Assembly: GCA_963698255.1 (NCBI GenBank)
Contig: CAVOQD010000024.1
Location: forward strand, 744,001 to 808,000
DNA: 64,000 nt
From: JAWKOK01 sp963698255
Lineage (GTDB): Bacteria; Chloroflexota; Anaerolineae; Caldilineales; Caldilineaceae
Direction of reading: 5' to 3'
This document shows, one piece after another, positions 1-10,319 of this stretch (position 1 is its first letter; every line of letters starts with the position of its first letter). The notes below the pieces were generated by a model, which ran no database searches, was not told where the DNA came from, and saw nothing but the letters and a program-made list of their open reading frames with translations. The position numbers were made by a program, and so were the translations under genes.

Positions 1-1
1 A

Positions 2-352
2 TATCGTGACGCCCCGCTCAGCGCCACCGCCTACGACCAGATTCAGGCCTGGGTCGCCGAACGTCCGCTGCCCAGCGATTTTGTCTTCACGGCCTTCGAT
101 GGACGCGGCGAGCGGGCCACATCCCGCCCCCTCTCGTCGGTCGCTGTCTGGCGCATCGTGCGCAAATACAGCCTGGAGGCGGGGTTGACCGATGTGAAAC
201 CCCATGATTTCCGTCGCTTCGTCGGCACGCAACTGGCGCGCAAGGACATCCGCAAGGCGCAGAAGGCGCTGGGCCACAAGCGCCTTGAGACGACGGCACG
301 ACACTATGTGCTGGACGATCTTGAGGCGGGATTGACGGACGATCTGTATTGA
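2..352 (+). CDS. Tyrosine recombinase/integrase, C-terminal part
   Basis: This is the C-terminal end (about 116 residues) of a phage-type or Xer-like tyrosine recombinase; the N-terminus lies outside the window. The open frame runs in from base 2. The catalytic core is visible: the HxxR box in 'KPHDFRRF', the third-box histidine in 'LGHKRLE', and the nucleophile tyrosine in 'TTARHYVLDD'. Such enzymes cut and rejoin DNA through a 3'-phosphotyrosine, for phage or island integration or dimer resolution. The box order and spacing are normal, so the catalytic half looks intact. A long palindrome follows the stop. With only the C-terminus available I cannot tell a XerC/D housekeeping enzyme from a mobile-element integrase. 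Confidence 0.85.
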   Translation, partial: YRDAPLSATAYDQIQAWVAERPLPSDFVFTAFDGRGERATSRPLSSVAVWRIVRKYSLEAGLTDVKPHDFRRFVGTQLARKDIRKAQKALGHKRLETTARHYVLDDLEAGLTDDLY

Positions 353-422
353 CCTTTGTACCCACATAAATGTCGTGGGTCAGGCTGGCGATGCAATGCC
401 TACGACATAAAGTCAGTGGTAC

Positions 423-476
423 ATAACAGAAGAGGCGGTGATGAGAGTTAACTCTCATCACCGCCTCTTCTGTTAT
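423..476. terminator. 54-bp perfect palindrome, probable bidirectional terminator
   Basis: The arms 423-449 and 450-476 are exact reverse complements (core GAGAGTTAACTCTC, outer arm ATAACAGAAGAGG). It sits between the convergent recombinase (ends 352) and the surface-protein gene (minus strand, ends 505). There is no long U-tract; the position and the 27-bp arms suggest bidirectional termination. Bases 353-422 also hold an ATGTCGT...ACGACAT inverted pair. Confidence 0.65.
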
Positions 477-504
477 CAGATTCTAGTCGTCAGCCAGGAG
501 CGCG

Positions 505-3500
505 CTATTTCTTGCGCTTGCGTTGCCGGCTCGCAGCGCCGACGTATCCGGCCAGGAGCAGAAGCACGACGCCTGCCGCACCCATTGACGGCAGACCGAG
601 TACGAAGCTGGAAACCCCGGTCGGCGGCAAGGCGTCCGGTGCGACCACACTGGCAGGCTCTTCGGTCGGCTCAGTTGTCGGCTCAGTTGGCAGCACAGAT
701 GTGGCTGTCGGAACGGGTGTGCTGGTGGGTTTCGGTGTGGCCGTCGGCTCGCTGACCAGTAGGAAGACCGGCATGGATACGCTGTCCGCAGATCCGTCCG
801 GCTTGATCGTCTGTGCGCCGATGGCATAGATTCCCGGTTGGGACAACTCGATCCCGAAGCGCCATTGACCGTCCTGGGCGATCTCCGTCGTGCCGACAAC
901 CCGGCTGTTGGCCACCACCTGAACCGTCTGGCCAGGCTCGCCTGTTCCACGCACAGTCACTTGACCCATGGAGGCGCCATCCGGGACGACCATTGTCAAC
1001 GGCTTAGGCATGGGCGTGTTTGTGTCGGTGGCGGTGTGTCGGTCGGTGTGCTGGTTGGCTTGGGCGTTGCGGTCGGCTCCTCCGTGGCGGTCGCCGTCGG
1101 TTCCGGCGTAGCTGTAGGCTCGGGTGTTGCCGTAGGCAGCGCCGTGTTTGTTGCAGTAGCCGTCGGACGCGGTGTTGATGTCGGCTCTGGCGTGGCCGTG
1201 AACGTAGCCGTGGGTTCCGGTGTCTCAGTCGCCGTTGGCAACATCGTGTTTGTCGGCGTAGCTGTGGGCTTTGGCGTTTCTGTCGATGTAGCCGTGGGTT
1301 CCGGTGTCTCGGTCGCCGTTGCTGTCGGCAATGGCGTATGTGTCGCTGTGGCCGTCGGCTCGGGTGTTGCCGTAGCGGTTGAAGTCGGTTTCGGTGTAGC
1401 GGTAGGCTCTGGTGTAGACGTGCTCGTCGGCTCGTCAGTCGCCGTCGCGGTCGGCACGGCCGTTGAGGTCGCAGTCGGTTCATCAGGCGCGACCGTCAGG
1501 AAGGCGGGCAGGGCCATGCCAGTGACTGCACCGGCGGCATCCAGCGTGCGGGCGCCGAGAGCGTAGATGCCGGGTTCGGCGAAATCGGCATCAAAGGTCC
1601 AAGTGCCGTCATCGCCGACCGTAACATCGCCGATGACCCGATTGTTGGCGATAATCTGGACGAGTTCGCCCGGTTCTCCGCTTCCACTCAATACCGTCTT
1701 GCCGGCCACCGGACCTGCCGACGGTGCGTTCAAGAGCAAGGGTCTGAGCGTCGCCGTCGGCACCGGTGCATCTGTAGCTGTCGCGGTCGGCGCCGGTGTT
1801 TTGGTGGGGACTACGGTGGCGGTCGCTGTCGGCTTGGGTGTTGCCGTATCGGTCGGCGTCTCTGTCGGCTCTGCTGTAGCAGTGGCTGTCGGCTCTGGTG
1901 TCTCGGTCGGAACCTGGGTAGCCGTTGACGTTGGCTCGGGCGTATCTGTTGATGTATTGGTCGGCTCTGGCGTATCGGTGGCCGTCGGTTCGGGCGTGTC
2001 GGTTGATGTACTCGTGGGTTCCGGCGTTTCGGTCGGAACGTCCGTGGCCGTTGATGTAGGGATCGGTGTCTCAGTTTTTGTAGCAGTTGGCTCTGCCGTC
2101 TCAGTCGGCGTTTCGGTCGGGCCTCTGTTTCCGTAGCAGTCGGCTCAGGCGTATCGGTGGCCGTCGGTTCGGGCGTGTCGGTTGACGTGCTCGTGGGTTC
2201 CGGCGTTTCGGTCGGAATGTCCGTGGCCGTTGATGTAGGGATCGGTGTCTCAGTTTTTGTAGCGGTTGGCTCTGCCGTCTCAGTCGGCGTTTCGGTCGGC
2301 GCCTCTGTTTCCGTAGCAGTCGGCTCAGGCGTATCGGTGGCCGTCGGTTCGGGCGTGTCGGTTGACGTGCTTGTGGGTTCCGGCGTTTCGGTCGGAACAT
2401 CCGTGGCCGTTGATGTAGGGATCGGTGTCTCAGTTTTTGTAGCAGTTGGCTCTGCCGTCTCAGTCGGCGTTTCGGTCGGCTCTTCTGTTTCTGTAGCAGT
2501 CGGTTCAGGTGTTGCCGTGGCCGTCGGTGCGGGCGTGTCGGTTGATGTACTTGTGGGTTCCGGCGTTTCGGTCGGTGTGGCCGTCGGCGCGACCAATCGC
2601 GCAAGCAGCGCCCGCGCACCGGTGACCATGATGCCGTCGCCGCGATCCGCCTGGACATTGAGCGCATACAGCCCTGGTTCGTCAAGGACCAGATCGGCTT
2701 CCCAATCGCCCATGTCGTTCACATCCGTGGACATGGATACGATGCCGTTGACAAGCACGTCTACGGTGGTCGATGGCTGACCGGAACCTCGAAGGGTCAC
2801 GATTCCCGGCAGCAGTTCAGCGGGCAGCGAATCCGAGTCGATGGATGGCGGCAGCGGCGTAGGCGTGGCTGTCGGGGCCAGGGTGGCTGTTGGTTCCGGC
2901 GTCGTCGTTTCGGTCGATGTGGCGGTCGGCTCAGGCGTGTCCGTGGATGTGCTCGTCGGTTCCGGCGTAGCAGTCGGCAACGCGGTCGGCGTCGGAATCA
3001 GGATGACGCTTCTCAGCACGTCCCCCTTGAGGGCCGGTCGCACGTCGAGGACATACTCTCCCGGATCATCCAATGCCAGATCCAGCGCCCATTTGCCCGT
3101 TTCGTCCACTTCCGCCGTTCCTGCAGATCGGCCATTCACGAGCAGTTCGACCAGTGATCCCGGTTCACCCGTCCCTGTGATTCCAATCACATCGCCGCTG
3201 ATTTTCTGCTCCAGCGCGTCCGGATCGATGGCCGGCTCAACAGGCGTGGCGGTTGGCTCCGGCGTGTTGGTCGGCGTTTCGGTGGACGTAGACGTCGGAA
3301 TCGGCGTTTCAGTGGCGGTTGCCGTTTCGGTCGGGACCGGAGTCTCTGTTGATGTTGCTGTCGGCTCAGGCGTGACATCTGTGGCCGTGGCGACGGGCGT
3401 CACAGTTTCAGTCGATGTAGGCACCGGTGTCTCGGTCGGCGTCTCCGTCGATGTAGAGGTCGGCTCGGGTGTGTCGGTCGAGGTTGACGTTGGCTCCGGC

Positions 3501-6500
3501 GTCACATCCGTGGCCGTCGCAACCGGCGTGACCGTCTCTGTCGACGTCGGTTCCGGCGTGTTGGTCGGTGTTTTTGTCGGCGTCGTGGTCGGCGTCGGCA
3601 CCACGTTCACCTTGATCGCAGCCGACTCTGCCAACACTTCACCCGCAGCATCAAGCGCCTGCACGCCAATTTGATATTCGCCCGATTCGTCGATGGGCAC
3701 AACCATGGACCAGCGGCTGTCGGCGTCCACGGTTGTCGATGCAACGGTGGATCCATTGAGCTGAATCGCCAACAACGAATCCACGATGCCACTGCCTTCA
3801 AGGTTGACGGAATTTCCATCCAGGCCCTTCTCAAGCGAGAAGGACTCGATAACGGGCGGAACCGGCGTCGCTGTCGGCGTTTCAGTGGGAATCGGCGTGT
3901 CGGTCGGCTCAGGCGTGTCCGTGGCCGTCGATGTCGGCTCTGCTGTTTCAGTCGGCGTTTCGGTCGGTACAGGCGTGTCAGTTGGGATCGCAGTATCGGT
4001 GGGAACCGGTGTCTCGGTCGATGTAGAGGTCGGCTCGGGTGTGTCGGTTGAGGTCGACGTTGGCTCCGGCGTCACATCCGTGGCCGTGGCGATCGGCGTG
4101 AGGGTCTCTGTCGATGTCGGTTCGGGCGTGTTGGTCGGTGTCTTTGTCGGCGTCGTGGTCGGTGTCGGCACCACGTTCACCTTGACCGCGGCCGACTCTG
4201 CCAGCACTTCACCCGCAGCATCAAGCGCCTGCACACCAATCTGATACTCGCCAGACTCCTCGATGGGCACCACCATGGACCAGCGGCTGTCGGCGTCCAC
4301 GGTTGTCGATGCAACGGTGGAGCCATTGAGCTGAATCGCCAGCAACGAAGCGGCGACGCCGCTGCCCTCAAGGTTGACGGAATTCCCATCCAGGCCCTTC
4401 TCCAATGAGAAGGACTCGATGACAAGCGGAACCGGCGTCGCGGTCGGTGTGTCGGTGGGAATCGGCGTTTCGGTCGGCTCAGGCGTATCCGTGGCCGTCG
4501 ATGTTGGCTCCGGCGTGTTGGTGGATGTGGCTGTCGGTTCCGGGGTTACGTCGGTCGCCGTCGCAACCGGAACAAGCGTCTCAGTCGCCGTGGGTCCGGG
4601 CGTATTGGTCGGAAGCGGCGGCTCTGTGGCTGCCACCGTGGGTTCCAGCGCTACTTCAGTCTGTATGACCAATGGCGTCGTCGGAGTCGCCGTACTCATC
4701 TGTACGGACTCCGATGAAATATCCGGGGCGGATGCCGGATCGAGCAATTGCACAGAGACCGTGTCGGCCAATATGCTTTCACCTGCCGCTCGAGCCCCGA
4801 TCTCAACTTCGCCAACTTCGGGCAGGCGGGCGGTCAGAGACCAGTCGCCATTGTTGTCGGCCAGTGCGCGGCCGATGACGGTATCGTCGACAACCACCTC
4901 GACCGTCGAACCGGGGTCGCTGGTTCCCGCGATGTCGACAAAGCCTGCGGCCACTGCCGACGCAAAGGGAGCGATTGTCAGCCCAGAAGTCGACTCTTCG
5001 GCAAGTGCAGGCTTATCAGGGGTCGGCGTAACGGTGGCCAACGTCACCCGCTGATCACCGCTCGTCGTGAGAGGTGTCGCCGGAGGTACAGCGGTCGCCA
5101 GAATCACCTGTTCCACCACATTGAGGGTGATCGCTTCGGATGCGATACTGCCTGTATCCGCCACGGAAATTTCATAGGCGCCCGGCTGGGCTAGACGTGT
5201 CACGAATTCCCAAACGCCATCCGCGTCGACCGCTGCACGGCCCACGTTGGCCTCCTGGACGAACACTTCAACCTCGCTGTTGGGATTGCCACGACCGGTC
5301 AAGGTGACAAAACCGGCAGCGACCGGGACCTGTGAAAATGATGGATCCAGGGCGGCGCCTTCAACCGCGCCGCCATCCTCATCGGGTCTAGCGTCGGATT
5401 CCGCTTCAGGTTCTGCCTCAGGCGCACACCTCTGTGGGCGCACCCTCTGTGGGCGCAACCACTGCTTCATCCGCGATAGATGGTTCATCCGCTGTTTGCT
5501 GTGCAGCATCAGATTCGTCCACAGCCGCATTCGTGGCGTCGTCGATCTCTTCAGTCGGCGGCAGAATCAGTTCTAACGGGGCCGAGGACGCGCCATCGGA
5601 CCCGGCAGCGACAACAGTGTACACGCCCGGCTGCGACAAACGTGTCACGTAGAGCCATGAGGCGTCATCCCCGACCATGGCACGGCCGGTCACGACCTCA
5701 TCGACCGTAATCGTCACTTCGTCTCCGGCCTGGCCGCCACCGCTGATTTCGACAAACGGGCTGGGATCTTCTGCATCGCCGGCAACGCTATACGAATTGA
5801 TTGTCGGTGCTTGGCTGGTCGATTCTTGGATCACTGCGCCGCCGGACCGCTCAGCACTTCCCTCGTCCAACGCTGGCGGAGCCACGACTTCCTCGGCTAC
5901 CGATTCGGCTCCAGGATCAGCCCCGGGATCGGCCACCGTATCAACCTCTGCATCAACCTCTGCGTCAGCCACCGTGATGGCGACCGGCGAAGAAGTCTGC
6001 CCCGCTTCATCTGTTGCGCTGACGTCGTAAACGCCCAATTCGCCCAAACGAGTGACGAAGACCCATGTGCCGTCGGGTTCTACGGTCGCGCGGCCGACCA
6101 CGAGATCGTCGACTCGCAGGGTCACTTCACTGCCGGAGACGCCCGTACCGCTCAAGGTCACGAAGCCGGGCGCAACCGGCCCGGCAGCGGGATCGACGGC
6201 AAGCGGCAACTCTTCTACAGCAACTTCAGGTGAGCTGGGTTCGGACGTCTCGTCGGACGTCTCATCAGAAGTCTGGGCAGCAGAGGCCTCCACCTCAACT
6301 TCTTCTGCGGGCACACTGTCAACAGCGTCGATTGCCGTGTCATCCATTAAGGCGTCGTCCGTTGCCGTTGCATCAACGGCAACGACATCAAGGATGATCG
6401 CTGTGGCCATCGCCACCACGGAACCGGTCCTGTCTAGCGAACTCAAACTGATGGCATATTGGCCGGGCTCGGCCAGCGCGGTTGTTACCGCCCAGCGGCC

Positions 6501-7103
6501 GTCTTCATCGACTTCAATCGTCTCTGCCGGCTGTCCATCGACGACGATCTGCAACTGAGAGCCAGGTTCACCGGTACCCGTCAGTGCGATCTCTCCCCCG
6601 GCGATTTCACCGTCGAGAATTGACAGATCCAATGAGGGCGGCTGCACTTCGACCACCGGCACAACCACCAGGAGCTTGACCGGCTCCGGATCGGCTGTTG
6701 CCGCGCCGGCCGGCTGCACAAAAAGTTCGTTTTCGCCCGGCGCCAGCAGTTCGACTTCGGCCTGCCAATTCCCGTCAGCATCGCTGGTCGTCTCGCCAAC
6801 GACAATTCCGCCGACGACGATCTGGATGGGTGCATTGGGGGCGCCAGAGCCGACCAATAGAACAACGCCGGCGCTGATCTCCTCGCCGGGCGAGGGAGAG
6901 ATCAACACCGGGCGCACAACGTCACCGACCACGGTGAAGGTGGGAACCGGGGTCAGTTCCAATTCCTGGACGGCAACCGGTTGAATATTGCGAATGCCAT
7001 TGAAAATGAATAGGATAATAAGAACTAGAGCTAGAACAATGAGTACTGTGTACTTGCGAAGATCGTACTGACGCACCTCCGCTGGATTCCGATCGCGCGT
7101 CAT
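505..7103 (-). CDS. Giant Ig-like repeat surface protein with LPPTG anchor (three frame breaks)
   Basis: This reconstructs to about 2,200 residues. An N-terminal membrane segment ('VLIVLALVLIILFIF', about residues 20-35) is followed by roughly 12 Ig-like modules of about 80 residues. Each carries G-x-G-x-P/S...V.V.VDG...VD.DG.W...L..PG.Y. The modules are separated by Thr/Pro/Glu linkers of the 'TPEPTAT' type. The C-terminus is 'LPPTG', a hydrophobic stretch and the basic tail 'RQRKRKK', a textbook sortase signal. The frame is broken near 5,430, near 2,128 and near 1,012-1,030, but module sequence continues in the new frame each time. The 2,128 break is a one-base deletion relative to the neighbouring repeat copy. 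The role is probably a cell-surface stalk or adhesin; ligand unknown. The start codon overlaps the stop of the upstream HhH gene (ATGA). The breaks could be sequencing errors or true inactivation. Confidence 0.8.
1980..2580. repeat. 180-bp tandem repeats in the surface-protein linker
   Basis: At least three nearly identical 180-bp units (about 60 residues of TPEPTSTSTDTP-type linker) lie head to tail, e.g. 2101-2279 and 2280-2459, with partial units on both sides. Copies differ by a few substitutions. The unit ending near 2,128 lacks one base (GGTCGGGCC against GGTCGGCGCC in its neighbours), which causes a frame break. Confidence 0.85.
3560..4450. repeat. 570-bp spaced duplication encoding twin Ig-like modules
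   Basis: About 3560-3880 and 4130-4450 are near-identical at an offset of 570 bp. They encode two consecutive Ig-like modules starting 'IESFSLEKGLDGNSVNLEG', which differ at only a few positions. This indicates a recent intragenic duplication and is a potential assembly-collapse point. Confidence 0.8.
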
Positions 7104-7510
7104 AGCGCCTCACCTTTGCTCAGTTGGTCGAGTTTCGACTGCGCTGCCGCAACCCAAGCTTCCGTATTGGCCGTTTGCCAGGCGTCAGCGCCAATCGCCG
7201 AGCGCAATTGTTCCGGCGTCGCCGCGGCCAGGTCGGCCAATGTGACGATGCCTGAAGCGCGCAAACGCTGTGCATACTCCGGCCCAATACCGTTGATAAC
7301 TTTGAGATTGTCATAGACTGGGGTTTGGGCGCCCGCCGTCTGTTGCTTCAGGGCTGTGATCTCAGCTTGCGCCAATTCAAGCTCTTCGCGCAACTGCCGC
7401 TCTCGCGCAACGGATTCGTTTGCGTCGGAGCGCCAGAATTGCCAATCGATGATCCATTCAACGACCCAACCAATGATAAGGCCGGCAACAAGGCCTAGGA
7501 GAAATGTCAC
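7100..7510 (-). CDS. Membrane-anchored helix-hairpin-helix protein
   Basis: This 136-residue protein has an N-terminal transmembrane helix ('FLLGLVAGLIIGWVVEWII'), a charged coiled-coil stretch (about residues 35-60, 'RERQLREELELAQAEITAL') and a C-terminal helix-hairpin-helix domain ('LKVINGIGPEYAQRLRASGI'). A longer frame opens upstream, but I place the start at GTG 7510: GGGAGG lies about 7 bases ahead and the membrane helix follows directly. HhH domains of this type usually contact nucleic acid or act in protein-protein assembly; here the domain is tethered to the membrane. Its stop overlaps the start of the giant surface-protein gene by four bases, so the two are probably translated together. 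The exact function is unknown. Confidence 0.75.
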   Translation of the reverse strand: MTFLLGLVAGLIIGWVVEWIIDWQFWRSDANESVARERQLREELELAQAEITALKQQTAGAQTPVYDNLKVINGIGPEYAQRLRASGIVTLADLAAATPEQLRSAIGADAWQTANTEAWVAAAQSKLDQLSKGEAL

Positions 7511-7834
7511 TGTCCACCCTCCCTTAGGGTTAACTGAGTGGCTTGATCTGCAAACTATGCAATCTGAATAAAGGAGTGTTAGAATTCCAAACTTGCTGCT
7601 TGTCCGCAAGGCTTATGAGCACTGACAGCGCCCGCGTTTTGGCCTCACCGGATGACAAAATGACGAAATGAGACCAAATCTATGTTTTGCAATGAAGTGA
7701 TCATCGTCGCTGTTGAAAACCCAATGATCACTTCTGTTTTGTACCACACTTTCTCGGTTTCTTCAATCTGGACATCCAGACCTTTGGCCTTTCAAAGTTG
7801 AATCAACGTTCGCCCCAATACCGATCTGGATCTT
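7511..7834. other. Divergent intergenic region with hairpin
   Basis: This gap separates the minus-strand HhH/surface operon from the plus-strand K+ transporter, so both promoters should lie here; I see no convincing -35/-10 pair. The only clear structure is an 11-bp inverted repeat, GAAGTGATCAT (7694-7704) and ATGATCACTTC (7724-7734), followed by TGTTTTG. No gene runs into it on the plus strand, so an operator or leader attenuator for the transporter is likelier than a terminator. Confidence 0.5.
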
Positions 7835-9343
7835 ATGAACGACCAGCGACCAACCCGCGGAAAACAGCCGGATGATTCTCAGAAAAGCCCACCGCCCTAT
7901 CTGGCCAAGATATCGCTGGACAGCTCGACAAGCCCCCTCAGCGATAGACTGAATTCGCCGGCGACCGGCAGAGTCGCCAAAACGATGAAGGAACGTTCAC
8001 GACCCCGTGAAAACCTTGCCTTTCTGAAGGGTCCGTGGGTTCTGATCATCGGGTTTGCCGCAATCATTCTGTTCGGCGCGATGCTGCTCAAACTGCCCTG
8101 GGCCGCCGCTCCGGACGCCACGATCACGTGGGGCGACGCGCTTTTCACTTCGACCAGTGCAACCACTGTGACGGGCCTGGCTGTGCTGAACACGGCTACG
8201 GATTTTTCATTTTTCGGCCAGATCATCATTCTATTCCTACTCCAGGTCGGCGGTGTGGGCTTTATCGCCTTCAGCGTGTTGCTCTTTCGTCTCATCGGCC
8301 GGCGCATCACGCTGCAGACGCGCTTCATGGTCCAGCAGAGCGTCGGCTCGCGGGAGGTCACCGGCGCGCTCAATCTGGCCCTCTATGTCCTCGCCATCAC
8401 GCTGGCCGTCGAAGCGATCGGCGCCGTGCTGCTTTGGCTTCGTTGGCGCACTACGATGCCGGAATTCCAAGCCGTCTGGTATGCGATCTTTCACGCCATC
8501 AGCAGCTATTGCAATGCCGGTTTTGATCTCTTCTCCGGCACCGATGAGAGCATACTCTTCGGCTACGGCGGGGATTGGTACACACTGGCGGTCATGGGCA
8601 CATTGATCCTGCTCGGCGGCTTCGGCATCACCGTCCTCTACGATATCTGGTCGTTTCCAACTGATCGCAATTTCAGCATGAACACGAAGATCACCCTGGC
8701 CATGACCGCCGGTCTGACCGTAATCGGGATCGCTATCCTGATGGCTGATTCCGAGTTTCATCGAGTGATTTTCCCTAAGCTGCCTCTAGATCAACGGTTC
8801 GCAGTCGCCTTTTTCACAACTGTTTCATCGCGCACGGCTGGTCTGACCATCCTACCGCTACAGACGCTGAGCGAAGCGTCTCAACTGATCATCATGATCT
8901 GGATGTTCGTGGGCGGCGCGCCGGCAAGCATGGCCGGCGGCGTCAGTTCCAGCACGGTAGCGGTCTTGTTGATTTCCGTGATCGCAACTTCACGCGGCAT
9001 GAATTCAGCAACCGGCTTCCGACGCACGCTTCCATTCGAGACCATTGCCAAGGCCGTGGCCATTATGTCGGTAAGCACGCTGCTGGTCGTACTCATGACC
9101 CTCGTCCTATCACTGCGCCATGAAGGCGCCATCTTCACAGTCGCCTTTGAAGTTGTCAGCGCTTTTGCCAATGCCGGCTACTCGCTCAATTTTACCGGCG
9201 ATCTGGACGGCTTTGGACGATTCGTGATTGCCTTTACAATGTTCTGGGGGCGGTTGGGTCCATTGACCATCGTCGTTGCCCTTGCCCAACGACAACAGCC
9301 GGCCCTAATCCATTATCCGGAAGAGCGCGTCATGTTGGGGTAA
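7835..9343 (+). CDS. trkH: TrkH/KtrB-family potassium uptake protein
   Basis: This is a 502-residue multi-pass membrane protein of the Trk/Ktr/HKT superfamily, which moves K+ (often with Na+ or H+) inward. The four pore-loop repeats are visible with their filter glycines: 'SATTVTGLAV', 'SYCNAGFD', 'SSRTAGLTIL' and 'SAFANAGYSL'. An unusually long hydrophilic N-terminal extension (about 65 residues) precedes the first helix. ATG 7835 is the first start in the frame; an internal Met at about residue 50 is an alternative. No TrkA/KtrA gating subunit lies in the window, so a partner must be encoded elsewhere. The reading frame is intact. Confidence 0.9.
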   Translation: MNDQRPTRGKQPDDSQKSPPPYLAKISLDSSTSPLSDRLNSPATGRVAKTMKERSRPRENLAFLKGPWVLIIGFAAIILFGAMLLKLPWAAAPDATITWGDALFTSTSATTVTGLAVLNTATDFSFFGQIIILFLLQVGGVGFIAFSVLLFRLIGRRITLQTRFMVQQSVGSREVTGALNLALYVLAITLAVEAIGAVLLWLRWRTTMPEFQAVWYAIFHAISSYCNAGFDLFSGTDESILFGYGGDWYTLAVMGTLILLGGFGITVLYDIWSFPTDRNFSMNTKITLAMTAGLTVIGIAILMADSEFHRVIFPKLPLDQRFAVAFFTTVSSRTAGLTILPLQTLSEASQLIIMIWMFVGGAPASMAGGVSSSTVAVLLISVIATSRGMNSATGFRRTLPFETIAKAVAIMSVSTLLVVLMTLVLSLRHEGAIFTVAFEVVSAFANAGYSLNFTGDLDGFGRFVIAFTMFWGRLGPLTIVVALAQRQQPALIHYPEERVMLG

Positions 9344-9355
9344 AATCGAAAGGTC

Positions 9356-10300
9356 ATGAATCGATTGTCACTACATTCGGCCGATCCATATCCGGCCAAT
9401 CCATTGCCTGTCATCCAGTTTTCACCGCACGCCGGTGTGCAGGTTCCGGAAGAAGTCAGCAGCAAACTTCTGATCGATCAGTGCGACATTTATAACGACG
9501 CCGATCTCTGGTCCGACCTGCATTTCGATTTTTCCCACCCGGACCTGGCTTCCCAGATACCCGAGGGCTATGGATCGGGCACGCTCTGCACCGTCGATAT
9601 GGATATCGCCAGAGTGTTGATTGACGCAAACCGTTCGCCGGTGGTTGACGACAATCCGGATGGCGCGGTCAAGATGGAGACCAGCTACGGCAAGCCGATC
9701 TATCGTGAACCGCTGGCCCTTGCAGTTCGACAGAGCTTATTTGAGCGCTACTACCTCGGCTATCATCGGCGGGCCTGTACGGCGCTGAATCAGCACCTGG
9801 GCGAGGCGAAGCTACTGCTTGACTGCCACAACATGGCCCAGGTCGGCCCGTCAGCCTATGCATTTGCCGGACAGCCCCGCCCTCTGCTATGTCTTGCCAG
9901 CGGCGGCGATCCAAATGGGATGCCTTTAGCCCCATCGGGTACGACATCGTGCTCCCCCGATATGCTTCGCTACGCAGCCCGCGTCGGAGAGGAGCTCTTT
10001 TGCGACATGCACCTCCTGGAAGCCGATCCGAACGTGAACGTGCCCACCGTGGCGCTCAACTGGCCATTTCGCAGCGGCTACATCTTGCGCAACTATTCGT
10101 GCATCGGAAACCCTGCATGCAACGCGCCGATGTTGATGATCGAGGTCAATCGGGGCCTGTTCATCGGCAATCAACAGGCTGACACTGCAATTCAGCCGCC
10201 GAACATGAAGCGAATCGCAGAAGTGCGCAGTCGCCTATACCAATTGACCGCACGTCTGGTCCAATACGCTATTGACCATCCATCTGTGACCAACCACTGA
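9356..10300 (+). CDS. N-formylglutamate amidohydrolase family protein
   Basis: This 314-residue protein matches the N-formylglutamate amidohydrolase (HutG-type) fold, zinc enzymes that hydrolyse N-formyl-amino acids. Family motifs seen in order are 'FSPHAG' near the N-terminus, 'DANRSP' around residue 90, 'YYLGYHRR', 'LLDCHNM' (candidate zinc ligands) and 'MIEVNRGLF'. It starts 12 bases after the K+ transporter and is followed 19 bases later by the inositol-phosphatase-like gene, so the three probably form one transcript. No histidine-utilisation genes are nearby, so a role in histidine breakdown is not supported. Substrate unknown. Confidence 0.75.
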   Translation: MNRLSLHSADPYPANPLPVIQFSPHAGVQVPEEVSSKLLIDQCDIYNDADLWSDLHFDFSHPDLASQIPEGYGSGTLCTVDMDIARVLIDANRSPVVDDNPDGAVKMETSYGKPIYREPLALAVRQSLFERYYLGYHRRACTALNQHLGEAKLLLDCHNMAQVGPSAYAFAGQPRPLLCLASGGDPNGMPLAPSGTTSCSPDMLRYAARVGEELFCDMHLLEADPNVNVPTVALNWPFRSGYILRNYSCIGNPACNAPMLMIEVNRGLFIGNQQADTAIQPPNMKRIAEVRSRLYQLTARLVQYAIDHPSVTNH

Positions 10301-10319
10301 GGGGCAAATCGTATACCGC

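Noticed and set aside
1980..2580. Possible CRISPR array
   Set aside because: The repeats are 180 bp, contiguous and coding, without unique spacers or cas genes.
838..4244. Long plus-strand ORFs of 'VAVGSGVSVDVLVG' repeats opposite the surface-protein gene
   Set aside because: They are the complement of the Thr/Pro codon repeats (TP codons read backwards as GV/SV). They have no ribosome sites, signal peptides or family resemblance, whereas the minus strand encodes Ig modules and an LPPTG anchor.
7694..7734. Intrinsic terminator before the K+ transporter
   Set aside because: No plus-strand gene lies upstream to be terminated, and the following T content is weak; listed instead as a possible operator or attenuator.
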